A stretch of DNA of 33,833 bases from Dehalococcoidia bacterium (lineage in GTDB: Bacteria > Chloroflexota > Dehalococcoidia > Lucifugimonadales > UBA3495). The stretch is taken from assembly GCA_022823505.1 (NCBI GenBank), contig JAJEIA010000076.1:1-33833 (forward strand), given 5' to 3'. Below, one piece after another: positions 1 through 6,797 of the stretch. The notes below the pieces were generated by a model that saw nothing but the letters and a program-made list of their open reading frames with translations, did no database searches and had not been told where the DNA came from. Both the position numbers and the translations under genes were made by a program. The first letter of the stretch is position 1; every line of letters starts with the position of its first letter.

Positions 1-382
1 CTAACCCCTGAACATGGGAGACGTTGCGCGTTACCAGTGTCAGGTTATGGACTATGGCCGTGGCTGCGAGGAGACCGTCAATCACGGGTACGTTGCGAAC
101 GGCGTGCATTTGTCCCCAAGTGTCAGCGACGGCAGCATCAATCGGGAGGATGCGGTCGGCGAAGAAGTCGCGTGACGTTTCCAGCCATACTTCCAGGATA
201 TTCGCTTGCCGATAGTCCTGGCGCTGAAACAACCTTGCGATTCCCTTGCGAATTTCGCCCATCACGAGCACGCTGGTGAACAGGTTGTCATATTGAACAC
301 CAGCGTACCAATTTGATACTCCGACGTTGCGACGTCCCTCCCGGCGTAACTCGGAGACAACGTTCGTATCGAGTAGGAACAT
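1..382 (-). CDS. VapC/FitB-like PIN-domain toxin, 3' end cut by window edge
   Basis: Probable ribonuclease toxin of a type II toxin-antitoxin pair. PIN-domain toxins cleave RNA with a Mg-binding acidic cluster. Reading from ATG at 382, about 127 residues are visible and the frame is still open at base 1; the family is usually about 135-140 aa, so little is missing. The N-terminus reads MFLLDTNVVSELRR, the classic PIN start with acidic D5. Other expected acids are E43 in MGEIRKG and D102 in VIDGLLAATA. The late motif reads TRNVSHVQG, with Asn where many FitB proteins have Asp. The start codon overlaps the stop of the upstream antitoxin gene by one base (TAATG), so translation is probably coupled. 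The family call is confident; the RNA target is unknown. Confidence 0.88.
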   Translation of the reverse strand, partial: MFLLDTNVVSELRREGRRNVGVSNWYAGVQYDNLFTSVLVMGEIRKGIARLFQRQDYRQANILEVWLETSRDFFADRILPIDAAVADTWGQMHAVRNVPVIDGLLAATAIVHNLTLVTRNVSHVQGL

Positions 383-597
383 TACAGTTCCGTCTCACGC
401 GGATATTCGGGCTCCCGCGTCAGATCAATTCCGTCGATGGGGCAGGCCGCCAGAAATTCCTTGAAATTCATGGAGCGGTAGTGTTCGAGCAGACGCTCCC
501 GCTCCTCGCTGGTAAGTGGTTCGGTGGAGTTGGCAGGGACCGGGTCGGAGCGTGGTTCTACGGAATGGGCTATGGAATCGGGATTTTGGGTAGTCAT
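382..597 (-). CDS. Antitoxin partner of the PIN toxin (71 aa)
   Basis: A 71-residue acidic protein directly upstream of, and overlapping by one base, the VapC-like toxin; position and size make it the likely antitoxin. The ATG at 597 follows a strong ribosome site, GGAGG with a 6-base spacer. The N-terminal third is rich in Pro, Ser and acidic residues and looks disordered. The middle, LTSEERERLLEHYRSMNF, is a likely helix. I see no clear ribbon-helix-helix or AbrB DNA-binding motif, so the antitoxin family is not assigned. The role is inferred from gene order rather than from sequence similarity. Confidence 0.7.
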   Translation of the reverse strand: MTTQNPDSIAHSVEPRSDPVPANSTEPLTSEERERLLEHYRSMNFKEFLAACPIDGIDLTREPEYPRETEL

Positions 598-630
598 GTA
601 GAACCTCCCTTCCTACCTTCCTCAAATGAC

Positions 631-667
631 GGCGGCCCCGCCGCCCTCGGTGGTTGGAGTCATTATA
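631..667 (-). promoter_or_regulatory. Candidate promoter and leader hairpin of the PIN toxin-antitoxin operon
   Basis: On the minus strand a perfect TATAAT lies at 667-662, 65 bases upstream of the antitoxin ATG. No good -35 hexamer is seen at normal spacing. Just downstream, 645-631 forms a perfect hairpin with 6-bp arms (GGCGGC/GCCGCC) and a 3-base loop. It would lie at the start of the transcript and could be an operator for autoregulation, but this is inference. Confidence 0.4.
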
Positions 668-713
668 ACGGGGCTGGTGGGATCAGGTGGCCAAAAAATT
701 CGCTTGCATAAGG

Positions 714-1226
714 TCAGCAGGGTGGGGTTTTTAGAGCCCAAGAGCTATTGGTGAGCAACTCATCGTATTTCAATGTGAAACCCCGGGGTATTCGAGACGG
801 TCCCAGCTTCTTGGGCGGGTTGGTGTCGTTGTAGGCTATCTTGGTAAGTGCCGGCGTTCTGAAAGTTTCAGGGCAGTCTAAGTAGAACAGTTTGCCCGTA
901 TCTGCTGGCTTCCACCTTTCCGCTTTGACACGAGCCCGAATTGCCGACACGCCAAGTTGCCAGTTACGACGATGCTGTTCGCTTGGCGCATCGGGCAGTT
1001 CGAGTTGTTTGGCGAGGAGGTCTGCAACTTTATATCGTACGACGTGCACGACATGACTAATCATTGAAATGCCTGGGACAGCACACCCTTCAGTGAAGTA
1101 AGGAGCGAAGTACTGGCATTCTTTGTTTCCGTATGAATCGCTCACATACATCCAGCCGTTTTCGAATATCTTTGCGTTCAAAGGGTCCATATCTTGAATG
1201 CGAGCCTCGATATTGTGGTAGTCCAT
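714..1226 (-). CDS. Hypothetical protein, 170 aa
   Basis: I do not recognise this protein. The ATG at 1226 is chosen because GGAGGAG precedes it at good spacing; a longer reading from 1310 would run through the promoter region. The start is MDYHNIEARIQDMDP. The middle has aromatic and Cys residues (NKECQYFAPYFTEGCAVPG) and a helical stretch, VVRYKVADLLAKQLELPDAP. No membrane segment or signal peptide is visible. Base composition is lower in GC than the flanking enzymes, particularly upstream of the gene, which suggests recent transfer. It sits between two toxin-antitoxin clusters, so it may be cargo of the same accessory island. Confidence 0.65.
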   Translation of the reverse strand: MDYHNIEARIQDMDPLNAKIFENGWMYVSDSYGNKECQYFAPYFTEGCAVPGISMISHVVHVVRYKVADLLAKQLELPDAPSEQHRRNWQLGVSAIRARVKAERWKPADTGKLFYLDCPETFRTPALTKIAYNDTNPPKKLGPSRIPRGFTLKYDELLTNSSWALKTPPC

Positions 1227-1277
1227 ACGATACTCCTCCGTACATTTATGCCGCTTTGATCTGTGTACGACGCATAT

Positions 1278-1306
1278 AATATAACATATATTAGCAGTAT
1301 GATCAA
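1278..1306 (-). promoter_or_regulatory. Sigma70-like promoter for the 170-aa hypothetical gene
   Basis: On the minus strand TTGATC (1306-1301), a 17-base spacer and TATATT (1283-1278) lie in a very AT-rich patch, 52 bases upstream of the ATG at 1226. The spacing and both hexamers are close to consensus. The surrounding A/T tract (about 1270-1330) is unusual for this high-GC window. Confidence 0.5.
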
Positions 1307-1439
1307 TCACAATCAGTTGATGTATTTGATTAATTGTGGCTATAGCACTGTAGTTCTTGGGATATACGGCGGCATCGAGTTATCCCTCGGACACTGGCGG
1401 GCCTATCAACTGCGGCCTTACTTGGTGAACCTCGTATTC

Positions 1440-1708
1440 TCAGCCGTCGCGCTCGCATTCCGCTACTAGTTCGGCGATTTTGGCTTTTCCCAGCTCGCGT
1501 AGTTCCGTGCGACGCGGTTCAACGTCGTCGCCGGCCAGCGGGTACATCAAGCCCATCGCCATGGCGTCGGCAATCATCTTCAGTGCTTCTTCCCGGTCTT
1601 TGCCCTGGGAAACAGCGCCAGGGATGCCGGGGCAGAGGACGGCAAAGTCGTCGTCCGATTCGATGAGGATGACGTCTAAAGGTCGTTGCCTTGTTTTGCC
1701 GTTGGCAT
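1440..1708 (-). pseudogene. HicB-like antitoxin, second copy, frameshifted near the start
   Basis: The ATG at 1708 follows GAGGTGG and sits 8 bases after the hicA stop, so it is clearly the intended start, yet this frame meets TAG after 10 codons. The next frame is open from there to TGA at 1440. It reads LDVILIESDDDFAVLCPGIP, then a GAVSQGKDREEALKMIADA segment, the standard HicB fold signature (partial RNase-H-like fold with the xxCPGxPGxxSxG pattern). The open frame itself has no usable start before DVILIES. One extra A in the AAAA run near 1697-1694 would join the two frames into a normal HicB of about 90 aa. It is therefore either a recent one-base deletion or a sequencing error in a homopolymer. 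The C-terminus, AKIAELVAECERDG, is helical. Confidence 0.7.
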
Positions 1709-1715
1709 AGCCACC

Positions 1716-1928
1716 TCAGTAAAGTTCCTCAAACTGCTCGCGGGTCAGCCCAGCCTGCCGAATCAATCCGGCCATCGTAAAAGCGTTGATGGGGTTGTGG
1801 CGAGGGATCTTCAGCTGGATTATTCCGTTGGACATTATGATATGACCGCTTTCTCGCTCAACATCGTAGCCAATTTTCTCGAATGCCGTTACCACTCGCC
1901 GGTGGTTTTTGCCGGGCACTCCGGGCAT
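1716..1928 (-). CDS. hicA: HicA family mRNA interferase toxin
   Basis: A 70-aa protein of the HicA family, a small dsRBD-fold toxin that cleaves mRNA and is neutralised by HicB. The ATG at 1928 gives MPGVPGKNHRRVVTAFEKIG, and H29 in SGHIIMSN is the expected catalytic histidine. The C-terminus, AGLIRQAGLTREQFEEL, matches the family (LKQAGLTxEEF). A longer reading from 1982 would run into the upstream hicB. The gene begins 2 bases after the hicB stop, with GGGGG upstream serving as ribosome site, and it is followed 8 bases later by a second, broken hicB. The toxin therefore sits between two antitoxin genes. The family call is firm; activity is not testable here. Confidence 0.88.
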   Translation of the reverse strand: MPGVPGKNHRRVVTAFEKIGYDVERESGHIIMSNGIIQLKIPRHNPINAFTMAGLIRQAGLTREQFEELY

Positions 1929-1930
1929 GA

Positions 1931-2284
1931 TCAGCCCCCGGCATAAGGCGCGGGACGGACTACCGCCGTGGCGGTAGGGCAACCGGCGGCTACTATTTCC
2001 GCGTAAAGTTCACCCAGCCATTCCTCGGTATTGCGCTCTACCGGGGTTACACCATCCACCAACGCTTCGTAGATGGCATCGGCAATCATATCCAGCGCGT
2101 CCTGGAGGTCCCGGCCGGCGCTGACAGCATCCATGGATGGACAGAAAACCGCCCACGGAGTGCCGGGGCTGTCGCCGCTGGTATCGCAAACCAACAGCAC
2201 TTCATACCCGTATGCCACCGGAGCGTTGTCCGCCCATTCCGCCTCCAGGGATTCGTCCGCACGGGTTAACAATGCCAGCGCCAT
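1931..2284 (-). CDS. hicB: HicB family antitoxin, intact copy
   Basis: A 117-aa antitoxin-like protein. Residues from about 25 read YGYEVLLVCDTSGDSPGTPW, followed by AVFCPSMDAVSAGRDLQDALD and MIADAIYEAL, which follows the HicB pattern of strands, a CPxxxxxSxG turn and an amphipathic helix. The ATG at 2284 is preceded by GAGGTG. The gene leads a three-gene minus-strand set (hicB, hicA, hicB'). In many hic loci the toxin comes first, so antitoxin-first order plus a second antitoxin is not the usual layout. No DNA-binding tail is obvious; the C-terminus ends in VVRPAPYAGG. Confidence 0.78.
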   Translation of the reverse strand: MALALLTRADESLEAEWADNAPVAYGYEVLLVCDTSGDSPGTPWAVFCPSMDAVSAGRDLQDALDMIADAIYEALVDGVTPVERNTEEWLGELYAEIVAAGCPTATAVVRPAPYAGG

Positions 2285-2326
2285 GATGTCACCTCGCTAT
2301 TTGGATGATGATACCATCGCCAGGCT

Positions 2327-3136
2327 TCAGATCATGAAGTTCATCTCGCTGACGATGCGTTCGCCGAGGGCGCGGTCTCCCTCGATGGCGACGGAGCCGT
2401 TGGCGAGGGCGTGCTCGGCGGACCAGCGGCCGGTGCCCAGCGCGTTGAAGGGCTCCAGGCCCATGGTGAGCTTGACCGTCGGCGAGGCCGGGGCGGCGTC
2501 CGTGCGGTGGGCGCGGCCGCCGTCCATGTTCAGGGCAATGGTGCCGCCGACCTCGCCGGTGATCTCGAAGACCACGGTGGCGCCGTCGTCGGGCCTGACC
2601 TTGCGGCCCACCACGAAGGGCATCGCCATTTCGGTGCGGCCGTAGGCGTGCTGGGCCACCGGGCCGCCCAGGTGGCCGGGGATGCCCAGGGTGCGGCGCA
2701 TGTCCTGCTCGTGGACCCAGGCGTCGTAGATGCGGATGGCCAGCAGATCAGTGTAGGGGCCGCTGCCCAGGGGGTTGGGAGTTTCTGCGGCGAAGTCGGC
2801 TTCGGTCATGGCGCGCAGCACACCCAGGCGCTCGGCGGTGACCTCGCGGAACTCGGCCAGCACGTCAGCGCCGCTGAACTGCCGGCGATAGTCGACCAGT
2901 ACCTCGTTGCCCTGGCCGACCTCGTTGCGCACGTGGGAGGTGTCCGCGGGTTCGTGCTCGGGCGCGGGGCGGCCCAGCAATCGGCACTCGCTGCCAACCA
3001 GGTGCGAGACCTGGTCCTGGACCGACCAACCGGGGCACTCTGTGGGCAAAGACCACTGTTCCTGGGTAAAACCGCCGCACAATCCATCAATGGACTGCCA
3101 CACGGCTTCCATCAGATCGACCATCTGCTGGGACAT
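2327..3136 (-). CDS. Maleylpyruvate isomerase (MDMPI/DinB-like) family protein
   Basis: A 269-aa cytoplasmic protein of the mycothiol-dependent maleylpyruvate isomerase family. The N-terminal DinB-like four-helix domain shows LPTECPGWSVQDQVSHLVG with metal-ligand H47 (counting from the upstream GTG). A second ligand region, IRIYDAWVHEQDMR, contains H144. The last 100 residues look like the SCP2/MDMPI_C domain (ITGEVGGTIALNMDG and MGLEPFNALGTGR). The ATG at 3136 is preferred over the GTG at 3142 because GGAG lies 8 bases before the ATG but only 2 before the GTG. Members act as thiol- or metal-dependent transferases or isomerases. The real substrate and whether mycothiol is used are unknown, since mycothiol is mainly actinobacterial. 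Confidence 0.82.
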   Translation of the reverse strand: MSQQMVDLMEAVWQSIDGLCGGFTQEQWSLPTECPGWSVQDQVSHLVGSECRLLGRPAPEHEPADTSHVRNEVGQGNEVLVDYRRQFSGADVLAEFREVTAERLGVLRAMTEADFAAETPNPLGSGPYTDLLAIRIYDAWVHEQDMRRTLGIPGHLGGPVAQHAYGRTEMAMPFVVGRKVRPDDGATVVFEITGEVGGTIALNMDGGRAHRTDAAPASPTVKLTMGLEPFNALGTGRWSAEHALANGSVAIEGDRALGERIVSEMNFMI

Positions 3137-3160
3137 ATTCACTACTCCACAGTTGAAATT

Positions 3161-3175
3161 CGCGCCGTTGGCGCG
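3161..3175 (-). terminator. Possible weak hairpin terminator
   Basis: CGCGCC-GTT-GGCGCG forms a perfect 6-bp hairpin in the gap between the minus-strand gene ending at 3221 and the next one starting at 3136. On the minus strand it is followed only by AATTTC, so it is at best a weak intrinsic terminator. It could instead be an operator. Confidence 0.25.
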
Positions 3176-3220
3176 CTGGATTGATCGAGATGCGCACTGG
3201 CCGCTGAATACGGCCGTTAA

Positions 3221-3448
3221 TCACCGCACGAAGCGGCATTCCGGCAGGTGACCGCGATAGCCACGGTCGGGGCAGGTGCAGCCCACATCCTCGCGGCGCT
3301 GGTAGCCCAAAGACTCGAGCCAGCCATCAAATCCGGGATAGAAGCCGTAACCCTCGTCGATTGAGCGGTAGCCGGCACGAAGGGCGGCCAGTATCTCGGC
3401 GGCGTCCGGCACCTGCAGGCCGGCGCCGGCGGTGTTTGCGTTGGTCAT
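3221..3448 (-). CDS. Small Cys-containing hypothetical protein, 75 aa
   Basis: Not recognised by family. The N-terminal part is plain; the middle reads AAEILAALRAGYRSIDEGYG, and the C-terminus has a compact cysteine set, CTCPDRGYRGHLPEC, preceded by REDVG. Three Cys and one His within 15 residues could bind zinc, which is an inference. The ATG at 3448 comes 5 bases after the stop of the 67-aa gene upstream, so the two are probably one operon and may work together. No signal peptide or membrane helix is present. Confidence 0.6.
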   Translation of the reverse strand: MTNANTAGAGLQVPDAAEILAALRAGYRSIDEGYGFYPGFDGWLESLGYQRREDVGCTCPDRGYRGHLPECRFVR

Positions 3449-3453
3449 GGTCG

Positions 3454-3657
3454 CTAGTCCGTCACCAGTTCGATGACGTCCTGAGCGAAGACCATGTCCT
3501 CTTCACCCACCTGATCGGGGTCGTCGGGGCTGGTCAGGTAGCGCACGAACAGCCACACGCCGTCGCGGGGGTTGGAGACGACCTCAGCGGTGGCTCCGCT
3601 GTAGAGCCCCACCTTCTGGCCCGGTTCCACTTCGAACAGATTGACTATGTCAGCCAT
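3454..3657 (-). CDS. Small hypothetical protein, 67 aa, beta-rich
   Basis: Not assignable to a named family. The sequence starts MADIVNLFEVEPGQKVGLYS and continues with GATAEVVSNPRDGVWLFVRY, looking like a small SH3-like or beta-barrel fold. The C-terminus is acidic (DDPDQVGEEDMVFAQDVIEL). The start ATG at 3657 is the only sensible one. It is followed after 5 bases by the 75-aa cysteine protein on the same strand. I have the impression that similar short pairs occur in other Chloroflexota, but this is memory and not a search result. Confidence 0.6.
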   Translation of the reverse strand: MADIVNLFEVEPGQKVGLYSGATAEVVSNPRDGVWLFVRYLTSPDDPDQVGEEDMVFAQDVIELVTD

Positions 3658-3676
3658 AATTATGCGTCCTGATCCG

Positions 3677-4504
3677 TCACGCTTCTTCGCGTTGCGGGAT
3701 GTGAGCGATTATATCGGTAACGGCGGCGGCTATTTCGCGGGACAACTGTTGCCGGTCGGCCAAAAGCGGTTGGTCATCTTCATACCGCCCGGGCCCTGCG
3801 TAAGCGGTGAGGCTTTGCCGGTCCATCCCGGGGACCTGGAAATCCTGGCCCAAGATCTCCTGAATCCTGCTGATCAGTATCCGCAGGTTGTGCCCGTCTC
3901 GCCCGCCGGTCGTGTAGGTTTCGCCGTGGGACGCGATAAGGGCCTTATAGGCGTGTTCCAACGCCTGCTGCGCTGCATAACCGACCATTCGGTCCGATGA
4001 CCGATCGTCAGCCGCCAGCACCTGTAGGTCCGTCGCTGCTTCTTGCGCGCTGGTCACCCTCGCGTCGACGTCGTCCCAGTTGACCGTTTCTTCCTGTTCC
4101 GGGTCATAGTCGGCCATACCAGCGTCCACAATCGGTTTCCCCTCCCTCGCAATGGAGTTGGCCAGCGTGTTTTTCTTGACGCTTCCCGCCCGTAGCTCGT
4201 CAACGGTCAGGAACGACACATCCGTGGAGGGTGAGGCGGGGTGCAATGCCACGGAGGCGCGAGCCGCGATGTCGTCAACGTCCAGCCGTCGGGTCTCCGG
4301 AACGGGTTCGGTGGTGATGACGGCGATGTCGATGTCGGAGTCCTTCAGATAGTCGCCTCGGGCCCGGGAGCCGAACAGGATCGCCTGGACCGGCTGCACC
4401 TGGTCGAAAACGGTGCGGACGACAGCAATAGCGTCAGGGTCCGGCGTTTTGAGCATCGTGCGTGCGTTGCCGTCCGTCGCACCGATTTGCGTCGTAAGTG
4501 TCAT
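3677..4504 (-). CDS. MNT nucleotidyltransferase fused to a HEPN domain
   Basis: A 275-aa protein combining both halves of an MNT/HEPN module in one chain. Residues about 25-120 are a polymerase-beta-type nucleotidyltransferase: GSRARG at 45-50 and SDIDIAVI with metal-binding D56 and D58. Residues about 145-270 are HEPN-like, with the hallmark YAAQQALEHAYKALIASHG at 176-194 and the later GHNLRIL (H205). The RX4HXY ribonuclease motif of HepT toxins is absent, so the HEPN half may be non-nucleolytic, as in some nucleotide-binding HEPN proteins. In two-gene MntA/HepT systems the MNT protein AMPylates and silences HepT. Whether this fusion is a self-contained toxin-antitoxin or a small-molecule transferase is open. 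A second start at 4456 is possible but has no better ribosome site. Confidence 0.82.
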   Translation of the reverse strand: MTLTTQIGATDGNARTMLKTPDPDAIAVVRTVFDQVQPVQAILFGSRARGDYLKDSDIDIAVITTEPVPETRRLDVDDIAARASVALHPASPSTDVSFLTVDELRAGSVKKNTLANSIAREGKPIVDAGMADYDPEQEETVNWDDVDARVTSAQEAATDLQVLAADDRSSDRMVGYAAQQALEHAYKALIASHGETYTTGGRDGHNLRILISRIQEILGQDFQVPGMDRQSLTAYAGPGRYEDDQPLLADRQQLSREIAAAVTDIIAHIPQREEA

Positions 4505-4540
4505 CCCAGGACCTGCGCCGACCGGGAAATTGCAATGTGA

Positions 4541-5086
4541 TCAGAAAAAGAACGTCAGGTTCTTGGCGAGGAGCACGTTCTGATCCAGGAAGACCTGCCG
4601 CTGGGCGATGCGCCACTGGCCATCCACCCGGCGCAGCCGGTCCTCGCGGCGGCCCACCAGGATGTCGGTCTCGGTGGCGACACGGTTGCGGTAGATGATG
4701 AACCGGCAGCGCAGGGAAACCTCCGCGGCCTCGGTTGCGCTGGGCGTCGCCTCCGTTATTTCGACGTTGGTGACCAGATGGGAGAGGCGCGACAGGGGCT
4801 CTTCGGCCCAGTGGACGCCGGTAAGGATCTGTCGGACCCGCTGGGTGAGCGTGGCCTTGCCCTCGTCGAACCAGTTGATGTCCTGGCCTTCGCGGGTGAA
4901 CTCGCGTTCCAACTCTCCGAACTTGACGTTACGGCGCATAGGCACCCAGTAACGCACGTCGTCGGTGAGCAGGTCCAGCCACGCCTCGTAGCGCCGGTCG
5001 TCCAGCAAGTTGGCTTCGTGGAAGAGGAACGCCTCGATGTCCTGCTTCAACAGGAGCATGGCCAGCGGGTCGTTGGCAACAACCAT
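4541..5086 (-). CDS. Aromatic-ring-hydroxylating dioxygenase, beta subunit
   Basis: A 181-aa small subunit of a Rieske non-heme iron oxygenase, with an NTF2-like (SnoaL/cystatin) fold and a structural role in the alpha3beta3 complex. Diagnostic stretches are IEAFLFHEANLLDDRRYEAW, LTDDVRYWVPMRRN and VDGQWRIAQRQVFLDQNVL. The ATG at 5086 follows GGAG. A longer reading from 5206 is rejected because it begins MPSFPRSRES, the translation of a dispersed palindromic repeat. It lies downstream of the alpha subunit and is separated from it by 133 bases that hold that repeat. No ferredoxin or reductase gene is in the window. Confidence 0.92.
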   Translation of the reverse strand: MVVANDPLAMLLLKQDIEAFLFHEANLLDDRRYEAWLDLLTDDVRYWVPMRRNVKFGELEREFTREGQDINWFDEGKATLTQRVRQILTGVHWAEEPLSRLSHLVTNVEITEATPSATEAAEVSLRCRFIIYRNRVATETDILVGRREDRLRRVDGQWRIAQRQVFLDQNVLLAKNLTFFF

Positions 5087-5103
5087 AATGTCTCCGACAA
5101 TCA

Positions 5104-5204
5104 CACCGTCGTTCCTGCGAATGCAGGAAGCCAGAAGATCCCTGCGACAGGAACGTTGAACGGTTTTATACCCTCTGGATTCCCGCGAACGCGGGAATGA
5201 CGGC
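5104..5204 (-). repeat. REP/BIME-like palindromic repeat between dioxygenase genes
   Basis: Two short hairpins bracket the element: TTCCTGCGAATGCAGGAA near 5111-5128 and ATTCCCGCGAACGCGGGAAT near 5180-5199, with CGTC and GACGG flanks in inverted sense. Its minus-strand translation contains the SFPRSRES-type peptide often seen when extragenic palindromes are mis-annotated as coding. It sits in the alpha-beta gap and may stabilise or attenuate the transcript. Confidence 0.75.
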
Positions 5205-5219
5205 ATTTGTCAACGCTCT

Positions 5220-6596
5220 CTAACAGGCAGAGCCGTTGTTGCGCCAGGTGGCCAGCTCGTCCCAGTCGCGCGCCGCCATGAACTCCCGCCAGCGATTGTA
5301 GAAGCCGCGCTGGTTCTGCTCGCCGGCCCGGGCCTTGGTGGTGTCGAGAACGGTTCCCTCGAGCTTGAGGCCGCCGTCCTCGAAGTCGGTCACCGCGTAA
5401 CCCATACCCATCTGGTAGTTGTAGTCGTAGCGGCGGGCCATGGCGCCGCGGCTGGCGGCGTGGGCGTAGTTCCAGTTCTCCATGTCGTCCTGCTCGGTGA
5501 GGCCGGCGGGACCGGAGTAGCGGATGTAGTACTGGCGCAGGAACTCCTTGACCTCTGGCGGCGCGGAGGCGTCCACCAGGAACCAGCGCCAGACCTCGGT
5601 CTGGTCGGGCCCGCGGGGGTGCCACACGGCGATGCTGCGCGGCTGGCGGGGCAGGAAGGACATGTTGGGGAAGATGGTTCCCGGGCCGGCCAGGATGCGC
5701 CACAGCTGGCCCTGCCGCTCCTTGCGGGCGAGTTCGCACTGGTAGAAGTACTCGGAGACGATGGGGTCGTTCTGGTAGGAGGGAACGGGCTGGGCGTCCT
5801 CGGGCCGGAGGAACATGACGGTGCCATGGCCCCGCTCGGGGAAGGAAACGTCCAGGGACTTGGCGCCCTCGCGCTCGCTGTTGTCGCGGCGGCCCTGGCC
5901 GGAGGGGCCGATGCCGACGAGGTCAACGGAGCGGTGGCTGATGTTGTGGTAGCGGTCGCCGATGAAGTTTTCAGCGGGGAACTTCCAGTTGCTGGGCACC
6001 ATCCACTTCTCGATGCCGCCGATGATCTCGGTGCCGCCCTCGGAGCCGTCCCACCCGTCGAAGAGGATGTCCAGGTAGGTCCGGAAGCCGCCGATGTATT
6101 CCAGGAAATCTGGCGCGTTGGGGTCCCAGGTGGCCCAGATGCCGCCCTTGTAATTCACCATCCTGGGCACGCGGATCAGGCCCCACTGGGACTTGTCCAG
6201 TTCCTCGTGGTAGGCGTCCTTGTAGAAGGGCACGCCGACCAGGGCGCCGTCGGTGGCGAAGCTCCAGCCGTGATACGGGCAGGTGAAGATGGGGGTGTTG
6301 CCCTCGTCGTACCGGCACACCTTCATACCCCGGTGCATGCACGAGTTGAGGAAAACGTGGATCTCGCCCTGGCGGTCGCGGCACAGGATCACCGACTCCT
6401 CGCCCATGGAGGACACGAAGAAGTCGCCGGGTTTGGAGACCTGGCTCTCGTGGCCGACGAAGAGCCAGGCGCGGGTGAAGATGCGCTCCTGTTCCTCGGC
6501 GTAGATGTCGGAATTTACGAAGATCTCCCGGCTGACCATGCCATTGTCGCGGTCAACCAGGCCGCTGTAACTGCTGGGCTGAAAGGTAATCGCCAT
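5220..6596 (-). CDS. Rieske dioxygenase, alpha (catalytic) subunit
   Basis: A 458-aa aromatic-ring-hydroxylating oxygenase large subunit. The Rieske [2Fe-2S] domain shows C86-M-H88 in NSCMHRGMKVCRYDEG and C106-P-Y-H109 in FTCPYHGW. The catalytic mononuclear iron site shows ENFIGDRYHNISH with H217 and H221. The acidic EQDDMENW near residue 375 fits the third ligand or bridging region. The length is typical. The ATG at 6596 is preceded by GGAGGGG. Together with the beta subunit it should hydroxylate an aromatic or related ring, using electrons from a ferredoxin and reductase encoded elsewhere. The substrate cannot be read from the sequence. A perfect palindrome lies about 40 bases upstream and could be the binding site of a regulator. 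Confidence 0.94.
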   Translation of the reverse strand: MAITFQPSSYSGLVDRDNGMVSREIFVNSDIYAEEQERIFTRAWLFVGHESQVSKPGDFFVSSMGEESVILCRDRQGEIHVFLNSCMHRGMKVCRYDEGNTPIFTCPYHGWSFATDGALVGVPFYKDAYHEELDKSQWGLIRVPRMVNYKGGIWATWDPNAPDFLEYIGGFRTYLDILFDGWDGSEGGTEIIGGIEKWMVPSNWKFPAENFIGDRYHNISHRSVDLVGIGPSGQGRRDNSEREGAKSLDVSFPERGHGTVMFLRPEDAQPVPSYQNDPIVSEYFYQCELARKERQGQLWRILAGPGTIFPNMSFLPRQPRSIAVWHPRGPDQTEVWRWFLVDASAPPEVKEFLRQYYIRYSGPAGLTEQDDMENWNYAHAASRGAMARRYDYNYQMGMGYAVTDFEDGGLKLEGTVLDTTKARAGEQNQRGFYNRWREFMAARDWDELATWRNNGSAC

Positions 6597-6635
6597 GTTG
6601 TCCCCTCCGGGCGCGGCTGACTTTGCCGAATGGTA

Positions 6636-6648
6636 TCACACCGTGTGA
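6636..6648. promoter_or_regulatory. Operator-like palindrome upstream of the dioxygenase
   Basis: TCACAC-C-GTGTGA is a perfect 6+1+6 inverted repeat located 40 bases upstream of the alpha-subunit ATG. Such compact palindromes are typical binding sites for TetR-, GntR- or Crp-like dimers. No regulator gene is adjacent, so the assignment is inferred from symmetry and position only. Confidence 0.45.
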
Positions 6649-6797
6649 GTTGGATGCTTTCCGGCGGGCTATTTCGTGGGTACAGCGGCGAGGTGCGCAC
6701 ACCATCGAAACCGCTGAATAATTGTGACACTCCCATACAGGCTACCGGATCACGTTATTGATATGCTGCGGTGAACAGGGTCGCCAGGGCTGGTAGA

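Noticed and set aside
1263..1469. 68-codon AT-rich plus-strand frame
   Set aside because: Overlaps the promoter and the broken hicB end on the other strand; no ribosome site or family.
5460..6620. 386-codon plus-strand open frame
   Set aside because: Shadow of the Rieske alpha subunit, whose iron ligands are clearly readable on the minus strand.
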